64,000 bases of DNA from contig QGON01000070.1 in the NCBI GenBank assembly GCA_003660235.1, forward strand, positions 124,001-188,000, read 5' to 3'. The translations under genes were made by a program, and so were the position numbers. The notes under the pieces are model-generated. The model saw only the letters and a list, made by a program, of their open reading frames with translations, searched no databases and had not been told where the DNA came from. Shown here one piece after another: positions 50,470 through 62,780 of this stretch (position 1 is the stretch's first letter; every line of letters begins with the position of its first letter). This stretch comes from a bacterium endosymbiont of Escarpia laminata. GTDB lineage: Bacteria; Pseudomonadota; Gammaproteobacteria; Chromatiales; Chromatiaceae.

Positions 50470-51396
50470 TTATACCAGCGTCAGCCACTCCGGGTTCTGT
50501 TCCCGGCGGCCATGCACCTGGTCGAAATACATTGTCTGCAACTTCTCGGTAATCGGACCGCGACTGCCGCTGCCGATGGCCCGGTTGTCCACCTCCCGAA
50601 TCGGAGTGACCTCGGCAGCCGTGCCGGTAAAGAAGGCTTCATCGGCAATATACACTTCATCGCGGGTAATACGCTTTTCGACCACCGGAATATCCAGCTC
50701 CTGCGCCAGACTCATCACCGTACGGCGGGTGATGCCGTCAAGGGCGGAGGTCAGATCCGGCGTGTAGATCACTCCGTCACGGACGATGAAGATGTTCTCG
50801 CCGCTTCCCTCCATGACAAAACCGTTGACATCCAACAGCAACGCCTCATCATAGCCGTCATGCAGTGCCTCCTGCAGTGCCATCATGGAGTTCATATAGT
50901 TGCCGTTGGCCTTGGCGCGGCACATAGTGGCGTTGACGTGGTGACGGGTGAAGGAGCTGACGCGAATACGGATGCCCTTGTTGATACCGTCATCCCCCAG
51001 ATAGGCGCCCCACTCCCAGGCCGCCACCATCACGTGCGTCTTGAGGTTGTCGGCGCGCAGCCCCATACCCTCGGAACCATAAAAACACATGGGCCGAAGG
51101 TAGGCGGAATCCAGATTGTTTTCACGCACCACCGCCCGCTGGGCCTCGTTGAGGGTGTCATGATCGAAGGGCATCGGCATACCGAGGATATGGGCGGAGT
51201 TGAATAGCCGATCGGTATGTTCCTGCAAGCGGAAGATCGAAGTACCCTGTTCGGCATGGTAGGCGCGCACCCCTTCGAACACCCCCATCCCGTAGTGGAG
51301 GGTATGGGTGAGTACGTGGATCTTCGCTTCGCGCCAGGGCACCATCTCGCCATCCAGCCAGATAACTCCGTCGCGATCCGCCATTGTCGACATCAT
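50470..51396 (-). CDS. ilvE: Branched-chain amino acid aminotransferase
   Basis: 308 residues. VIWLDGEMVPWREAKIHVLTH, YGMGVFEGVRAY, the pyridoxal-phosphate Lys in CRAKANGNYMNSMMALQEA and GFVMEGSGENIFIV are family markers (fold type IV). It makes leucine, isoleucine and valine from keto acids with glutamate. The first of several close ATGs was kept because GAGAG lies eight bases upstream. Expressed with or near glnE. Confidence 0.95.
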   Translation of the reverse strand: MMSTMADRDGVIWLDGEMVPWREAKIHVLTHTLHYGMGVFEGVRAYHAEQGTSIFRLQEHTDRLFNSAHILGMPMPFDHDTLNEAQRAVVRENNLDSAYLRPMCFYGSEGMGLRADNLKTHVMVAAWEWGAYLGDDGINKGIRIRVSSFTRHHVNATMCRAKANGNYMNSMMALQEALHDGYDEALLLDVNGFVMEGSGENIFIVRDGVIYTPDLTSALDGITRRTVMSLAQELDIPVVEKRITRDEVYIADEAFFTGTAAEVTPIREVDNRAIGSGSRGPITEKLQTMYFDQVHGRREQNPEWLTLV

Positions 51397-51467
51397 TGTT
51401 CGTCTCTCAATTCAAGTGGCATGAAGCCGGGCAAAACCAGGATCAAATCCATTTGCCGAAAATCAAC

Positions 51468-54326
51468 TCAGACCTGCATCAGAGATGACCAGGCCTCCTT
51501 CACCAGCGCACGTTCATCCTGCAATTCATCATCGGGGATTTGTGACGACTGATCCATCAATGCATTGCGGTGGTATCTCGCACGAAACACCCGGTAGGCG
51601 TCCGCCAGCCTGTCTGCGGCACCGCCCTCCAGCAAACCCAGCCGGGAGAGGGTCTCCAGCAGGCGGACATTGTCCGTCCAGGCCAGCAGATCCGGGTAGT
51701 CGCGCACCCATCGCAGGACCGCGTATTGAACCATAAATTCGATGTCGACGATACCGCCAACCCCCTGCTTCAGGTCGAAACGGCCACTGCCGCTTTTATC
51801 CAGATTATCCCGCATCTTCTCGCGCATCTTTACCACTTCGGTGCGCAAAACCTCCGGATCCTGCGCCTGGTTGAGGATATCCCTTCGCGCCGTCTCGAAA
51901 CGCGCTTCCACCTTGGCATCTCCAGCAACCACCCGCGCCCGAATCAATGCCTGATGCTCCCAGATCCAGGCGCTCTCTTGCTGATAGGTCTTGAAGGTAT
52001 TCATGGAGCTGACCATCATGCCGGAGTTACCGTTCGGCCGCAGCCGCATATCCACCTCGTAGAGGATACCCAACGGGGTCAGGGTGGTGAAGAGTGAAAT
52101 GATGCGCTGAGCCAGGCGGGCGAAGAAAAGATCCACCGAGATGGGACTCTCGCCGTCGGTCATGGCATGCGTATCATCGATGCCGTGCAGAAAGACCATA
52201 TCCAGATCCGAGCCGTAACCCAACTCGATGCCCCCCAGCTTGCCGTAACCCACCACGGCAAAACCTGTCTCATCCGCCGCCAGCCCCGCTGGGCGGCCAT
52301 AACGCTGCACCGTATAGTGCCAGGCCAGTTCGACCACCTTCGCCACCACAGTCTCGGCAATGGCGCTCAGGTAGTCGCTGACCACCATCAGCGGGATACG
52401 GCCGGTGATATCCGCCGCCGCCACCCTCAGCTTATTACTCTGGGCAAACTGACGCAGACGATCCATCTGCTGTTCCAGATCATCCTCGTCCAACCCCCCT
52501 AGCAGGGTGTTGAGTTCGGTCATCAACTCCTGCTGTTTCAAGGGCGAGTAGAGACGGCGGGGATCGAGCAGTTCATCCAGCAGGATGGGATGGCGGGTCA
52601 ACAGCCTGGCGATCCAGGGACTGATTCCACTGAGGTGCACCAGTTGGGAGAGCACGATAGGACTCTCCACCAACAGGGCGATGTAGGCGGTACGCCGCAC
52701 GATCGATTCCAACAGACCGAGCACAGGCTCCAGCGCCACGTCGGATTGATCGATACTTCCCACAGCTTCGAGCAGCAGCGGCATCAAGCGGTCGATACGC
52801 TCCAACCCCTTGGCGCCCATTTTTCTGCAACCATGACAACCGCGAAACAGGGCGATCCTCTCCAACGCCTTGCTTCCGTCTCCGAAACCGGCCTCCTCCA
52901 ACGCAGCGACGGCATCGGCCTCATCCAGCGTATCTTTCCAGACCCCAGCCAGAAGCTGTGCATCTTCGTCACCCTCGGTCTGAGGGGCGGCAAATACCAT
53001 GTCAAAATGGCCCTGCACCCGCTGACGATGGCTGGATAGTTCTGTCTCAAACGCCGCCCAGTCCGCAAAATTCATCGCCCGGGCCAAACGCAATCTGCCG
53101 ACATCATCTGTCGGCAGGAGATGGCTTTGTCGATCAGCCCAGGCCTGGATGCGATTCTCCACCAAGCGAAGGAACTCATAGGCCTCCGTCAATTCACGCA
53201 CCACATATTCGGGCAGATGGTTCCGCTCTGCCAGCAGTTGCAGTACCGGCAGGATGGGGCGGATCTGTAGATCCACATCCCGGCCACCGCGGATCAACTG
53301 GAAGGCCTGGCCGATGAATTCGATCTCCCGGATACCTCCCTGGCCGAGCTTGACATTGGCGTCCATCCCCTTCCTATGCAGTTCCCGGCTGATCAGTATC
53401 TTCATCTCGCGCAGGGATTCGATGACCCCGAAATCGAGATATCGCCGGTAGACGAAGGGGCGCAACACTGCCATCAACCGCTGGCCCGCCGCACGGTCGC
53501 CCGCCACCACCCGCGCCTTGATCATGGCATAACGTTCCCACTCCCGCGCCTGGGACTCATAGTAACCCTCCAGGGCATCGAAACTCATGGCAAGGGGACC
53601 GGCACTGCCGAAGGGACGCAACCGGGTATCGACCCGAAAGACAAAACCATCCGCATTGACGGTATCAAGCGCCTGTACCAGACGCTGGCAGAGACGGATA
53701 AAGAACTGCTCATTGGTCTGGAAGCGGCCACCATCGGTCTGCCCCATCTCGGGATAGCAGAAGATCAGGTCGATATCGGATGAGAGATTGAGTTCCCGCG
53801 CCCCCAGCTTGCCCATACCGAGGACCACCAGCGGTTGAGCCTCACCTGCTTCGTTGCGCGGCGTGCCCATCTCGGTGCAGGTCCATTCATAGAGCAGAGA
53901 GAGGGTAAGTTCGATAGCGGCATCGGCGAGGGCCGACAGGTCTTCCAATGTCTCTGCAAGTGGCGCCCAGCCAGCGATATCGCGCCAGATAATACGTACC
54001 ATCTGAACGCGGCGGAACAATCGCAGACACTTGTGCAGGGTGGGTTCATCAGAAACATCCCGCAAGACTTCACTGAGCTTGCCGGCCATCTCGCCCTCGG
54101 CAAAACTGCGTTTCAGATCACCTTCGGCGTAGAGCGAGGGCAGCAGACTCTCATCCCGCAAGCAACTCTGCAAAACATACTGGCTCGCCTCCCAGACCCG
54201 TTTCAACGCGGCGAGAAACTCGGCATCCGCCGCAATCTCAGCCCCCCTCTCACCAACCTGTTCCAGCCAAGCCTGCCAGTCGGACTCGACCTGCTGCTGT
54301 AATAGTTCTGGGGAAGGCGCATCCAT
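51468..54326 (-). CDS. glnE: Bifunctional glutamine synthetase adenylyltransferase/adenylyl-removing enzyme
   Basis: 952 residues from the ATG at 54326, which follows AGGAG by seven bases; a longer frame from 54431 adds the REP-like repeat and is rejected. Two nucleotidyltransferase domains are present: N-terminal GMGKLGARELNLSSDIDLIF (adenylyl removing) and, near residues 690-715, GYGKLGGIELGYGSDLDMVF (adenylylating). GlnE sets glutamine synthetase activity in answer to PII signals. Full length for the family; nothing odd. Confidence 0.96.
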   Translation of the reverse strand: MDAPSPELLQQQVESDWQAWLEQVGERGAEIAADAEFLAALKRVWEASQYVLQSCLRDESLLPSLYAEGDLKRSFAEGEMAGKLSEVLRDVSDEPTLHKCLRLFRRVQMVRIIWRDIAGWAPLAETLEDLSALADAAIELTLSLLYEWTCTEMGTPRNEAGEAQPLVVLGMGKLGARELNLSSDIDLIFCYPEMGQTDGGRFQTNEQFFIRLCQRLVQALDTVNADGFVFRVDTRLRPFGSAGPLAMSFDALEGYYESQAREWERYAMIKARVVAGDRAAGQRLMAVLRPFVYRRYLDFGVIESLREMKILISRELHRKGMDANVKLGQGGIREIEFIGQAFQLIRGGRDVDLQIRPILPVLQLLAERNHLPEYVVRELTEAYEFLRLVENRIQAWADRQSHLLPTDDVGRLRLARAMNFADWAAFETELSSHRQRVQGHFDMVFAAPQTEGDEDAQLLAGVWKDTLDEADAVAALEEAGFGDGSKALERIALFRGCHGCRKMGAKGLERIDRLMPLLLEAVGSIDQSDVALEPVLGLLESIVRRTAYIALLVESPIVLSQLVHLSGISPWIARLLTRHPILLDELLDPRRLYSPLKQQELMTELNTLLGGLDEDDLEQQMDRLRQFAQSNKLRVAAADITGRIPLMVVSDYLSAIAETVVAKVVELAWHYTVQRYGRPAGLAADETGFAVVGYGKLGGIELGYGSDLDMVFLHGIDDTHAMTDGESPISVDLFFARLAQRIISLFTTLTPLGILYEVDMRLRPNGNSGMMVSSMNTFKTYQQESAWIWEHQALIRARVVAGDAKVEARFETARRDILNQAQDPEVLRTEVVKMREKMRDNLDKSGSGRFDLKQGVGGIVDIEFMVQYAVLRWVRDYPDLLAWTDNVRLLETLSRLGLLEGGAADRLADAYRVFRARYHRNALMDQSSQIPDDELQDERALVKEAWSSLMQV

Positions 54327-54395
54327 CGTAGACTCCTGGGCTGGCGATGATAGCTTCGCCAAGACGATATTGAAGGCACTTTGATACAGCAACTC

Positions 54396-54483
54396 GCAGG
54401 CCGGTTCAAGTTTGCGGAACCGGTACCCCATGCCTTCAGACCAGCCTCAAGTTGCCCGATCCGCAAGCTTGATCGGGCCTACA
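54396..54483. repeat. REP/BIME-like repeat pair, copy C
   Basis: Two head-to-head units: CCGGTTC-AAGTTTGCG-GAACCGG (54401-54423) and CCCGATC-CGCAAGCTT-GATCGGG (54456-54477). The second is the reverse complement type of the first. It overlaps the last codons of the 54479 gene by a few bases and fills the gap before glnE. Confidence 0.7.
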
Positions 54484-54895
54484 GCGAAACAATAACTCCA
54501 TGCCCCGACAGCCAGGCACGATCCAACTCCCAATGTACGCGTTTGATCTCAGGATCTGCAACGACCAGATCCCGCGCCTTGGTCTGTACTTTTGCCAGGT
54601 TTTTCTGAACCTTCTGAAATTCAGCACTGGCGGGACTTTTGCCCGCCACCTGAGGAAAGAGGATGCCCAGCACCCGCGCCACCGGCACCTCCGTGGATCT
54701 TGGTGAACTCATCACCGCAATGCCGTTGCTGATGCGCAACACACGGAAGGCATAGGGGAATGCTTCAATCTCCGCATCCTCCTCCAGCAGATCATTCAGA
54801 TCCGAGACCTTGGGATCCTCGTAAAGAAAAAGTACCAGCAGTGCCAGCACAAAGATACCAAGACCTATCGCATAGTTTCGGGTTCCGCGATCCAT
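54479..54895 (-). CDS. Conserved-looking hypothetical protein with one membrane anchor
   Basis: 138 residues from the ATG at 54895 (a TTG at 54901 is also possible). An N-terminal membrane span (YAIGLGIFVLALLVLFLY) is followed by a soluble part of about 110 residues with acidic and mixed helices (EDPKVSDLNDLLEEDAEIE, 'VQKNLAKVQTKARDLVVADP') and no motif I recognise. Topology suggests a periplasmic domain. It precedes glnE but is separated from it by the BIME-like repeat, so linkage is unclear. The 237 bases from 54896 to 55132 show nothing assignable. Confidence 0.6.
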   Translation of the reverse strand: MDRGTRNYAIGLGIFVLALLVLFLYEDPKVSDLNDLLEEDAEIEAFPYAFRVLRISNGIAVMSSPRSTEVPVARVLGILFPQVAGKSPASAEFQKVQKNLAKVQTKARDLVVADPEIKRVHWELDRAWLSGHGVIVSL

Positions 54896-55132
54896 AATCA
54901 ACGCCCTAATACAAAACAGTGATAAACAAGACTAGCAATCCGATGAGAACAGTGCCTTGCGAATTTTCAATGGCAACGCCTTACGCTCTATGCAGGATTC
55001 ATCCAACCGAGGTACGGAAAGAGATCGTTCCAGACCCATGACAAGGTCTGTGAAGAGTTGGCTTCGCAGAACCCGATCCACCTTGGCTGGATCGGGATGA
55101 TAAACACTCCAGCGGCGCCGTTTCTCCCGGCT

Positions 55133-55546
55133 TCAGTCCCAGAGCGCCAGAATCGTGGCCATCGCGCGGGTGAATTCGTCGAAGGAGTGGGGTTTTACAA
55201 TGTAGTCGTCGACATCGTATTCGAACGCAGCGGCCCGGTCTTTCGGCTCATTGGACGATGTCAGAACGATGATGTGAAGCTCATTGAGTTCTGGATCGCC
55301 ACGCAACTCCCGCAAAAACTCGATGCCGCTCATCTTCGGAAGATTGAGATCCAGAAGGATGAGCGCCGGCGGTGGCGACATCTTTTCGACCCCGTCCTCT
55401 CCTCGTAGCATACTGAGTGCTTCCAGGCCGGTTCGGGCGATATGCAGAGGGTTGCTGATTTTGTTCTTCTTCAGGGCACGCTGGACAGTCATGATATCGA
55501 CCCTGTCGTCCTCGATCAGCAATATTGTCTCGTCTCTGTTCAACAT
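55133..55546 (-). CDS. CheY-like response regulator (Rcp1 type)
   Basis: 137 residues, a single receiver domain: TILLIEDDRVDIMTVQRALK (acidic pair), ALILLDLNLPKMSGIEFLREL with the phospho-acceptor Asp, VLTSSNEPKDR and YIVKPHSFDEF with the conserved Lys. The 'PKMSGIEFL' and SNEPKD style is that of Rcp1-like regulators that pair with phytochrome-type kinases. The kinase 56 bases upstream on the same strand has the matching type of transmitter, so the two probably form one system without a DNA-binding output. Confidence 0.9.
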   Translation of the reverse strand: MLNRDETILLIEDDRVDIMTVQRALKKNKISNPLHIARTGLEALSMLRGEDGVEKMSPPPALILLDLNLPKMSGIEFLRELRGDPELNELHIIVLTSSNEPKDRAAAFEYDVDDYIVKPHSFDEFTRAMATILALWD

Positions 55547-55602
55547 AACTCGCTATTCCCAGTCTGTTCCGATCTGAAACCTTGTTTTCATTTCCGGCCG
55601 CA

Positions 55603-57549
55603 CTACTCAGAAGAGCGGTTCTTCGGCCAGGTGAAGTAGAAACACGCGCCCTCTCCGAGAGCAGACTCCAATCTTATTGTGCCGCCATGCTCTTCCACAA
55701 TCTTCTTGACCAGCGCCAAGCCGATACCGGTGCTGCTTTCGAAGTCACTCGACTCCAGAATCTGAAACATCATAAAGACTTTGTTGTGATATTCCGGCGC
55801 GATTCCCTTGCCGTCGTCGCACACGGAGAATTGATAGACATCTCCATAACTTTCACCCTTTACCCGGATCTTCCCCTTATCTCCGCCATGGTGTTTCAGA
55901 CTGTTACTGATCAGGTTGGAGAACACCTGGCCGAGCTGGAGCCGGTCAACGTACATGGTCGGCATCTCACCCTTGATCTTAATCGTGAACCCATTGGGAG
56001 GGGAGAGTGAATCGATAATCTCGTCGACCAGCTCTCGGGTATCGACCTGATTATCGGAATCAGCCGTCTTTCCAACCCGGGAATACTCCAACAGTCCTTC
56101 GATCAGCTCATGCATCCGCCGTACGCGGTCGCGGAGCAGGGCGAGCTGCTCCCTCGATGCATCATCCAGTTTGTCAGCAAGATCCTCCTGGATCCACTGA
56201 GCGAGGTTGCTCACGGCACGCAAGGGGGCCTTCAGGTCGTGAGACGTCACGTAGGCGAACTGTTCGAGATACTGGGCTCTTCGTTCCGCCTCGGCAGTAC
56301 GGTAGGCGACACGATGCTCCAGCGTCTCGTTCAGGTTCTGCAGTTCCTGCTCGGCGGATTTACGATCAACCACTTCCCGGTTCAGTGCCTGTACAGCCTC
56401 CCACAACTGTGACGTTCTCTCTTCGACCTCCAGTCGCACCTGCCTGGCCCGCCCCACGAGGGTTACCACGTAGGTGATGAGCAGGGCAGTAAAAGCAATA
56501 CCTCCAAAGAGGATGATCCAGCTGCCCCAGGTTTCGGCCTGGAATTTTTCGGCGGCAGGATTGCACACCACCTCCCATTGTTGGGTCCCGACTGAGATCC
56601 TTTGACTGTAGGTTATCTCCGAAGTATCGACTTCGGTGCCTGGCGCCCGACCCCCTCTCAACCGGGAGAGATGGGTATAGATCAGCTGTCCATCCCCTGT
56701 CGAGGGTCCCTGGTAGAAGTGAAGATCGACCCCTCCAGAGCGAAGACTCTCCAGAGCCCGCTCGACAATTTCGCCGATATTGAAAAAGCCGATGGCAAAT
56801 ACTCTGATCTCGGGGGATTCCAGAACCGGATCATCTTCCTGCTTTTCGGTCTTGAAGAAGACAGGTACAGCCACCATGACGCCTGTTTTCTCACCGCTTT
56901 CATCCATGATGGAGATGCCGGGAGAGACCTGGAGTGTTCGGGTGAGTTCCGCTTCCCCCAACAGGGTTGAAACGATCGGATTAGCGCCCACGTTGAAACC
57001 CAATGCCTCTTTGTTCCTCTGATAGGGCTGGATGTAGAGGACAGGATAGTATACGGGCCGATCACGACTCTCGATCAACTTGCCCGAAAGGTCATCCTCC
57101 GTAATCCGGAAGGGAGGAAAACTTTGCTGAGCCTCCCTGATGAAGGCGGATCGGTTCTCGGCGAGCACCACGGGCACCCACTCCAGGGCCTTGATGCCTG
57201 CCTGGCGTTTCAGGGGCGGGCCCACGAATTTACGGAACTCCCGGCGATCCACGACCTCCGACGCCTCAAAAAAGCTGGCGATATCCTGGACTACCCCGAG
57301 GGAGTGCTTGAGCTCTCTCTGGACGACCAATATACGATCCTGGGCTGCCTCGCGGAATGCGATTTCAACCTGACTTCTCTCCCAGCCCAAAGATTGTATA
57401 AACGCAGCAAGCGTTAGCAACACGCCTATCATGGCAACCAGCGCAACAGGAAAGTAGCCCCACCAGATCGACTTTTCAACCTGCGTCTTCTCCAGAGACG
57501 GCCAGCTGGCCAACCTTGCGAGGACTCTCTCTGTCACGCGCCGTTTCAT
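55603..57549 (-). CDS. CHASE-domain sensor histidine kinase
   Basis: 648 residues from the ATG at 57549, one base after the stop of the upstream kinase-like gene; the alternative TTG lies inside that gene. Domains: membrane span (about 28-48), periplasmic CHASE sensor (about 65-300, with FVGPPLKRQAGIKALEWVPVV), second span (about 338-360), coiled coil, HisKA with YVTSHDLKAPLRAVSNLAQW, HATPase with FSNLISNSLKHHGG, DDGKGIAPEYHNKVF and GIGLALVKKIVEEHGG. The transmitter is of the bacteriophytochrome-related type. The CHASE ligand is unknown. Translationally coupled to the 57551 gene. Confidence 0.9.
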   Translation of the reverse strand: MKRRVTERVLARLASWPSLEKTQVEKSIWWGYFPVALVAMIGVLLTLAAFIQSLGWERSQVEIAFREAAQDRILVVQRELKHSLGVVQDIASFFEASEVVDRREFRKFVGPPLKRQAGIKALEWVPVVLAENRSAFIREAQQSFPPFRITEDDLSGKLIESRDRPVYYPVLYIQPYQRNKEALGFNVGANPIVSTLLGEAELTRTLQVSPGISIMDESGEKTGVMVAVPVFFKTEKQEDDPVLESPEIRVFAIGFFNIGEIVERALESLRSGGVDLHFYQGPSTGDGQLIYTHLSRLRGGRAPGTEVDTSEITYSQRISVGTQQWEVVCNPAAEKFQAETWGSWIILFGGIAFTALLITYVVTLVGRARQVRLEVEERTSQLWEAVQALNREVVDRKSAEQELQNLNETLEHRVAYRTAEAERRAQYLEQFAYVTSHDLKAPLRAVSNLAQWIQEDLADKLDDASREQLALLRDRVRRMHELIEGLLEYSRVGKTADSDNQVDTRELVDEIIDSLSPPNGFTIKIKGEMPTMYVDRLQLGQVFSNLISNSLKHHGGDKGKIRVKGESYGDVYQFSVCDDGKGIAPEYHNKVFMMFQILESSDFESSTGIGLALVKKIVEEHGGTIRLESALGEGACFYFTWPKNRSSE

Positions 57550-57550
57550 C

Positions 57551-58720
57551 TCAGGATTTGGCCGGAAAGTGGCGGGCAATTGTATTGCTGATGTGCATCA
57601 GGATCTCATCCATCGCCTCTTCGATTTCGCGGTTGATGACCAACGGGGTCTTATGCTTCTCCGATTCCAAAACCAGATAGGATTGCAGTGTCCATATCTG
57701 ATCGAGTTGTTTCAGGTAACGGGATGAGGCGCGCTCAGGTTGCTCCCGCTCCCGGTGTTTAAGGCGCTTTGCAAGCGTCTTTTTGCGTGGAACGACCAGC
57801 ATCAGGGGAATGACGATGGCCTGGTCCCGGGCGATGTCCAGTTCAAGTTTCGAAGGTAACACATAGACGCCATCGACGATCAGGTCGTGACTCTCCTTGA
57901 CGGCCCGGTAAATTGTCGCTTCCAGTCCATGCTTGACTATCTTGAACTGGGAGAGAAAACCGCGGATCACCTCTGTGTGATTAGGTTCAGACGCTTGTTC
58001 GCTGTCTGTCGCCAGTCCCCGCCAGGCCTCAAAACTTGAATAGGAGAGGGTGGGGATCTCTGCCGGCGGAAGATAACAGCGAACGATCTCCCGCATCATG
58101 TCGGTAGATTGGGTCCTGACAATATTCAACTGATAGGCCAGTTCTGTTGTCAGTGTGCTCTTTCCCGTGCCCGTTATGCCCCCAACCAGGACGATCAAAG
58201 GAAGACCACTATCCTTGAACCGTCGCCAGGAGAGAAACCGGTCCGCGGCCGCTTGGGAGCAATGCGTCGTCAGGCGCTCATACACAATCTTCCTGAGGAC
58301 GACATGATCGACAACCGTCTCTTCCCCCTTCTTCAGGGACTCGTGCACCTGTTTCGCAGTCTCCAGCGCGTCTGCGCGATCGATGGCGCAGGCCTGCAGT
58401 GAACGTGAGAGTATGCCTGCTGAAAAAGGGACCTCATCGGTAGCGGTCTGAACCAAAATCTGCCGTTCCCGGGATGACCCCAGATCGTAAGATTTCGCCA
58501 GCGACGATCCAAAGCGTTTCCGTACTTCAGCCGATACCCGCTCTCTGAGTGTGTCGGTTGTGATTTTTCCCTTATTCTCAATATTGCTGCGAATAGACTG
58601 GGCAATCAGGTAGGCATCCTGAAATGAAAGACCGGCGCGCACAAGGGACTCCACCAGCACCCCCCGCAGGAAGGGGATACTCTCGCCGCTGGCACTCTCG
58701 ATAATGAATAGTTTACTCAC
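57551..58720 (-). CDS. 2-phosphoglycerate kinase-like protein with two ATP-cone-like segments
   Basis: 389 residues. Segment 1 (1-80: ESIPFLRGVLVESLVRAGL, AYLIAQSIRSNI, LRERVSAEVRKRFG) and segment 2 (90-155: EVPFSAGILSRSLQACAI, DHVVLRKIVYERL) both resemble ATP-cone allosteric domains. A P-loop kinase follows, with VGGITGTGKSTLTTEL (179-194), VDGVYVLPSKLELD and VPRKKTLAKRLKHRERE. Archaeal 2-phosphoglycerate kinases have this layout and make 2,3-bisphosphoglycerate. Here the gene lies between a phosphoglycerate-mutase-type phosphatase and a sensor kinase, which hints at a metabolite signal; that is inference. Confidence 0.75.
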   Translation of the reverse strand: MSKLFIIESASGESIPFLRGVLVESLVRAGLSFQDAYLIAQSIRSNIENKGKITTDTLRERVSAEVRKRFGSSLAKSYDLGSSRERQILVQTATDEVPFSAGILSRSLQACAIDRADALETAKQVHESLKKGEETVVDHVVLRKIVYERLTTHCSQAAADRFLSWRRFKDSGLPLIVLVGGITGTGKSTLTTELAYQLNIVRTQSTDMMREIVRCYLPPAEIPTLSYSSFEAWRGLATDSEQASEPNHTEVIRGFLSQFKIVKHGLEATIYRAVKESHDLIVDGVYVLPSKLELDIARDQAIVIPLMLVVPRKKTLAKRLKHREREQPERASSRYLKQLDQIWTLQSYLVLESEKHKTPLVINREIEEAMDEILMHISNTIARHFPAKS

Positions 58721-58732
58721 CTGCTCCTGCCG

Positions 58733-59398
58733 TCAAAAAGAAACAAGGCCCGGTCTGGACCGATCCAGCCTTTCCAAGGGAATCGAAATGGCGCCGTCAC
58801 GCACAAACCCCGAAGGTTTACCGAGTTCGTCGTAGCGGACACACCGATCCCCTTCGAACATGAAATCACCGATATAGCGATGGGTGATCTTGCGTTTAAG
58901 GTTCTCCGCGTAGGGCAATCCGAGAAACCGGCTGACAAATCCTCTGATCACGCCGGCGTGGACCACGACCAGGATGGTCTCATCCTGGTGCTTGGCTGTT
59001 AGTGACTCGAAAAAATTCACGCTGCGCGCCTGCATCTGTCTGAAACTCTCACCGTCTGGATAAACGAAATCAGGATCCTTCTTGTGCTGGGGAAAGTTTT
59101 TTTCCACCCAAGACTTGCTTTTGCGGTACAACGTACCGTAGTTGATCTCATTCAGCGCCAGTGTATCTCGGACCAGGGGGATACCCCGCTTCCGCGCGTA
59201 GAACATCCCCGTCTGACGTGCCCGTTCCAGATAGCTGGTATAAACAGCCGAGAACTGAATATTGTGCTCGTTAAGAATCGCATCCACATAGGTCAGATCC
59301 GCTTCCCAGCCTTTGACCCGCGGTGCATCGCCCCAACCCATGATCAGGCCTGACTCATTGATGAGGGTCTTGTAGTGTCTAACGACGATGGCGCGCAT
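58733..59398 (-). CDS. Histidine phosphatase superfamily protein, phosphoglycerate-mutase type
   Basis: 221 residues from the ATG at 59398. AIVVRHYKTLIN contains the catalytic His of the RHG motif, with Tyr in place of Gly. YTSYLERARQTG, the catalytic Glu region TLALNEINYGTL and VVVHAGVIRGFVSRFLGLP with the second His are intact. Length and the ERARQT motif fit phosphoglycerate mutase or broad-specificity phosphatase. It is followed 12 bases later by the 2-phosphoglycerate-kinase-like gene, so both may act on the same bisphosphoglycerate. The 59399-59544 gap holds nothing I can assign. Confidence 0.82.
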   Translation of the reverse strand: MRAIVVRHYKTLINESGLIMGWGDAPRVKGWEADLTYVDAILNEHNIQFSAVYTSYLERARQTGMFYARKRGIPLVRDTLALNEINYGTLYRKSKSWVEKNFPQHKKDPDFVYPDGESFRQMQARSVNFFESLTAKHQDETILVVVHAGVIRGFVSRFLGLPYAENLKRKITHRYIGDFMFEGDRCVRYDELGKPSGFVRDGAISIPLERLDRSRPGLVSF

Positions 59399-59544
59399 GA
59401 TTTTGCATAAACCCATTCCCGAAACAATGCTCTGATGGGATCATACCCCGCACGTTTCGCAAGACTCAACCAAAAGAGCGACGTTGCGAATGGCGGGGTT
59501 GGACCGACAGTCTCATAGGCGGCATGCCGTTCTTCCCAGTCACA

Positions 59545-62607
<3,063 letters not shown>

Positions 62608-62780
62608 AGTATCTCATGAAATAATTTCTTCCAAATCACATATTTTTTCGCGGACAAGATAATAGATATCGGTCATCGTAGTAACATCTTGAAGTTCAGT
62701 TCGATCTGTCAAAAATCTTCGTACCACCGATAATCCAGTTCATGCGCAGCCACACATCGCAGGTGAGTCCACACCTTCAG

